Assembly: GCA_013695395.1 (NCBI GenBank)
Contig: JACDAP010000511.1
Coordinates: 1 to 5,615, forward strand
DNA from: Solirubrobacterales bacterium
GTDB taxonomy: Bacteria; Actinomycetota; Thermoleophilia; Solirubrobacterales; Solirubrobacteraceae
Length of the DNA: 5,615 nt
Direction: 5' to 3'
Shown piece after piece: positions 5,271-5,615 of this stretch (the first letter of the stretch is position 1; each line of letters opens with the position of its first letter). Both the position numbers and the translations under genes were made by a program. Under the pieces are notes generated by a model, which had not been told where the DNA came from, did no database searches, and saw only the letters and a list, made by a program, of their open reading frames with translations.

Positions 5271-5615
5271 ATGCCCGTTGCTGTTCTGCTGCTCCTGCTC
5301 GCCGTCGCCGTGCTCCGTGGTGCCGCCTACCTGCCGGTGAGCTGGAGCCTCCAAGAGCTGAGCCTGCTCCAGCTGGTCGCCTTGGAGGTGCTCGTCGCGT
5401 CGGTCGCGATGCTCGCGATCCTCGGCGCCACCGGCCGGCTGCGAGCGCTCGTCTGTGAGCTCCGTGCCCGGCCCCGGCTCGCGCTGCGCCTGACGCTGCT
5501 TCAGACGGTTGTCCCGTTCGCACTCATCGGCGTCGGCCTACAGCACGTGCCGACCGGGACCGCCTCGGTCCTGGTTTGCGCCGCGCCGCTGTTCGCCACC
5601 ACGGTCGCGGGCGCC
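5271..5615 (+). CDS. EamA-family (DMT superfamily) membrane transporter, N-terminal part
   Basis: The open frame from ATG 5271 runs off the right edge after 115 codons. It encodes about four membrane helices (residues 3-20, 32-52, 70-90 and 95-115). The pattern QTVVPFALIGVGLQHVPTGTAS then VLVCAAPLFATTVAGA is the third and fourth helix of EamA proteins, the inner-membrane carriers that export amino acids, metabolites or drugs and that include RhaT- and YdcZ-like members. The second EamA repeat would lie beyond the window. It is not a copy of the decayed EamA gene at 61-608: the helix 2-4 sequences differ clearly. The promoter and inverted repeat just upstream indicate its own regulation. The substrate cannot be predicted. 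Confidence 0.85.
   Translation, partial: MPVAVLLLLLAVAVLRGAAYLPVSWSLQELSLLQLVALEVLVASVAMLAILGATGRLRALVCELRARPRLALRLTLLQTVVPFALIGVGLQHVPTGTASVLVCAAPLFATTVAGA

Noticed and set aside
61..5615. The two EamA genes as repeats flanking a mobile segment
   Set aside because: The protein sequences of the two differ clearly, no shared DNA repeat or target duplication is visible, and the genes between them include housekeeping ones.

Overview
The window is very GC-rich, with strong G/C preference at third codon positions, and carries ordinary bacterial housekeeping genes. The gene content suggests Actinomycetota: a HadA/HadB-like dehydratase pair, hrcA directly followed by a dnaJ of the 'dnaJ2' kind without dnaK/grpE, and apparently leaderless first genes. 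Thermoleophilia is a possible class, but that is a guess from gene order and not something the sequence proves.

Layout. (1) 1-608 is a graveyard. The last 60 bases on the left encode, on the minus strand, a piece of a PLP-dependent aminotransferase domain of the MocR/PdxR regulator type. It is abruptly joined to the interior of an EamA-type (DMT superfamily) transporter on the plus strand, which carries two frameshifts and lacks its C-terminal half. (2) 676-1502 is a two-gene operon of overlapping hot-dog-fold dehydratases, HadA-like then HadB-like. (3) 1503-2113, minus strand, is a vapB-vapC toxin-antitoxin pair, convergent with the dehydratases with no spacer. (4) 2162-5214 is a plus-strand operon, hrcA-dnaJ-prmA: heat-shock repressor, type I J-domain co-chaperone, and ribosomal protein L11 methyltransferase. 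(5) 5271-5615 is the start of an intact, different EamA-family transporter that runs off the window.

How the parts work together. The stress and translation module (hrcA, dnaJ, prmA) is transcribed divergently from vapBC. The 57 bases between the vapB start and the alternative hrcA start hold an inverted repeat that looks like the VapBC autoregulatory operator and reaches into the hrcA promoter. Each first gene of a transcription unit (hadA-like, vapB, hrcA if started at 2171, and the right-hand EamA gene) has a TANNNT hexamer ending 7 or 8 bases before its start codon and no Shine-Dalgarno sequence. That is the geometry of leaderless transcripts. Downstream genes use overlap coupling (hadB-like, vapC, dnaJ) or a strong Shine-Dalgarno sequence (prmA).

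I see no new defence or mobile system. The most unusual items are the clean MocR/EamA deletion fossil, the vapBC operator shared with the heat-shock operon, and the uniform leaderless promoter geometry. No tRNA, rRNA, CRISPR array, insertion sequence or convincing intrinsic terminator was found.
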